NCBI GenBank assembly: GCA_017940955.1
Contig: JAGAXP010000026.1
Location: forward strand, 1-5,829
Origin: Oribacterium sp.
GTDB lineage: Bacteria; Bacillota_A; Clostridia; Lachnospirales; Lachnospiraceae
DNA: 5,829 bases
Direction of reading: 5' to 3'
Each line of letters starts with the position of its first letter. Within the stretch, counting starts at the first letter, position 1. Positions 5,491 through 5,829 of the stretch are shown in pieces. Both the position numbers and the translations under genes were made by a program. A model generated the notes under the pieces. That model saw only the letters and a program-made list of their open reading frames with translations. It searched no databases and was not told where the DNA came from.

Positions 5491-5829
5491 TCACTTGCTT
5501 ATCGCGTCTTCATCGTCATCAAAACCACTCATTTTTTCGGAAACACTCTTTTTTTCGGATACAGTCTTATTCTCTGAGTCACTTTTCTTTTGAGCCTTTG
5601 TATTTGCTACGCCGGTTTTGTTTGGTCCGGCTGTATTGCCTGTTCCTGTTCCTTCAGCCTTGCCGCCCTGAGCACCGGCGCCCAGCAACATACGCTCCTC
5701 CCAGTTTTTGGCATAGGCTGTTTCCTTGTATACAAATGAAAGATCAATGGCATCTTTACTGTCAGCCTTATAGGTTGTTGTCACACCATTTACACATACA
5801 TTTATTTCATCGCCGGATGGCATAACAGA
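5491..5829 (-). CDS. Unrecognised protein, C-terminal part, with charged Ser/Lys/Glu tail
   Basis: The frame is open from the right edge to a TGA stop (complement of 5491-5493), giving 113 visible residues. An ATG at 5823-5821 would give a 110-residue protein, but only six bases lie upstream in the window, so no ribosome site can be checked. I treat it as a partial gene. The first part of the visible sequence (EINVCVNGVTTTYKADSKDA, then LSFVYKETAYAKNWEERMLL) could be a small folded unit of beta strands and a helix. It is followed by a Gly/Thr/Ala/Asn-rich stretch and a tail with repeated SE(N/K)K and SVSEK motifs ending in FDDDEDAISK. The tail is probably disordered and cytosolic or linker-like, and no membrane helix is visible. 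It lies 83 nt upstream of the zinc-ribbon genes on the same strand and may belong to the same operon. I do not recognise the family. Confidence 0.65.
   Translation of the reverse strand, partial: SVMPSGDEINVCVNGVTTTYKADSKDAIDLSFVYKETAYAKNWEERMLLGAGAQGGKAEGTGTGNTAGPNKTGVANTKAQKKSDSENKTVSEKKSVSEKMSGFDDDEDAISK

Larger units (their letters stand above)
747..5829 (-). other. Probable operon of co-oriented envelope-protein genes
   Basis: Four genes run in the same direction with gaps of 83, 9 and 26 nt in transcription order. No clear promoter or terminator is visible in the gaps. The last three encode proteins of one architecture: zinc ribbon, low-complexity linker, membrane segment, variable C-terminal part. 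The common plan suggests that they descend from duplications and act together at the membrane. The 83-nt gap is long enough to hold an internal promoter, so the partial gene's membership is less sure. Confidence 0.7.

Overview
The window looks like a low-to-moderate GC Firmicute of class Clostridia, most likely a Lachnospiraceae-type gut or rumen anaerobe. This is inferred from protein style and not from any marker gene. The pointers are an AlkD-family protein of the kind common in Clostridia, membrane proteins with an N-terminal zinc ribbon, cell-wall-binding-like repeats, purine-rich ribosome binding sites and a palindrome starting GGGGACGGTTCT.

Layout: positions 1-552 on the + strand hold the 3' part of a DNA alkylation repair (AlkD-like) gene, cut by the left edge. 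Positions 553-746 are non-coding and contain a perfect 28-bp palindrome followed directly by a second small hairpin. From 747 to the right edge everything is on the - strand. In transcription order these are: the 3' end of an unrecognised gene (5829-5491), then three consecutive genes at 5407-4340, 4330-3023 and 2996-747. The AlkD gene and this gene set converge on the palindrome region.

The three complete - strand genes form the distinctive part. Each protein starts with a four-cysteine zinc ribbon with identical spacing (CxxC, ten residues, CxxC) and continues into a long low-complexity linker rich in Gly, Asn, Gln, Ser and Pro. Each then has one or two membrane segments and a different C-terminal part. 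The first (355 aa) has a two-helix membrane hairpin and a probably cytosolic C-terminal domain. The second (435 aa) and third (749 aa) have one membrane helix and a probably extracytoplasmic C-terminal part. Those two seem to share a beta-rich domain, and the third also has two aromatic cell-wall-binding-like repeats and a further small beta domain. Gaps of 9 and 26 nt, and a ribosome binding site that overlaps a stop codon, indicate one operon.

A plausible reading is a cell-envelope system in which cytosolic zinc ribbons on flexible tethers are coupled through the membrane to surface-exposed domains. No catalytic domain is visible in the three proteins, so a structural, scaffold or sensing role fits better than an enzymatic one. 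Their actual function is unknown to me.
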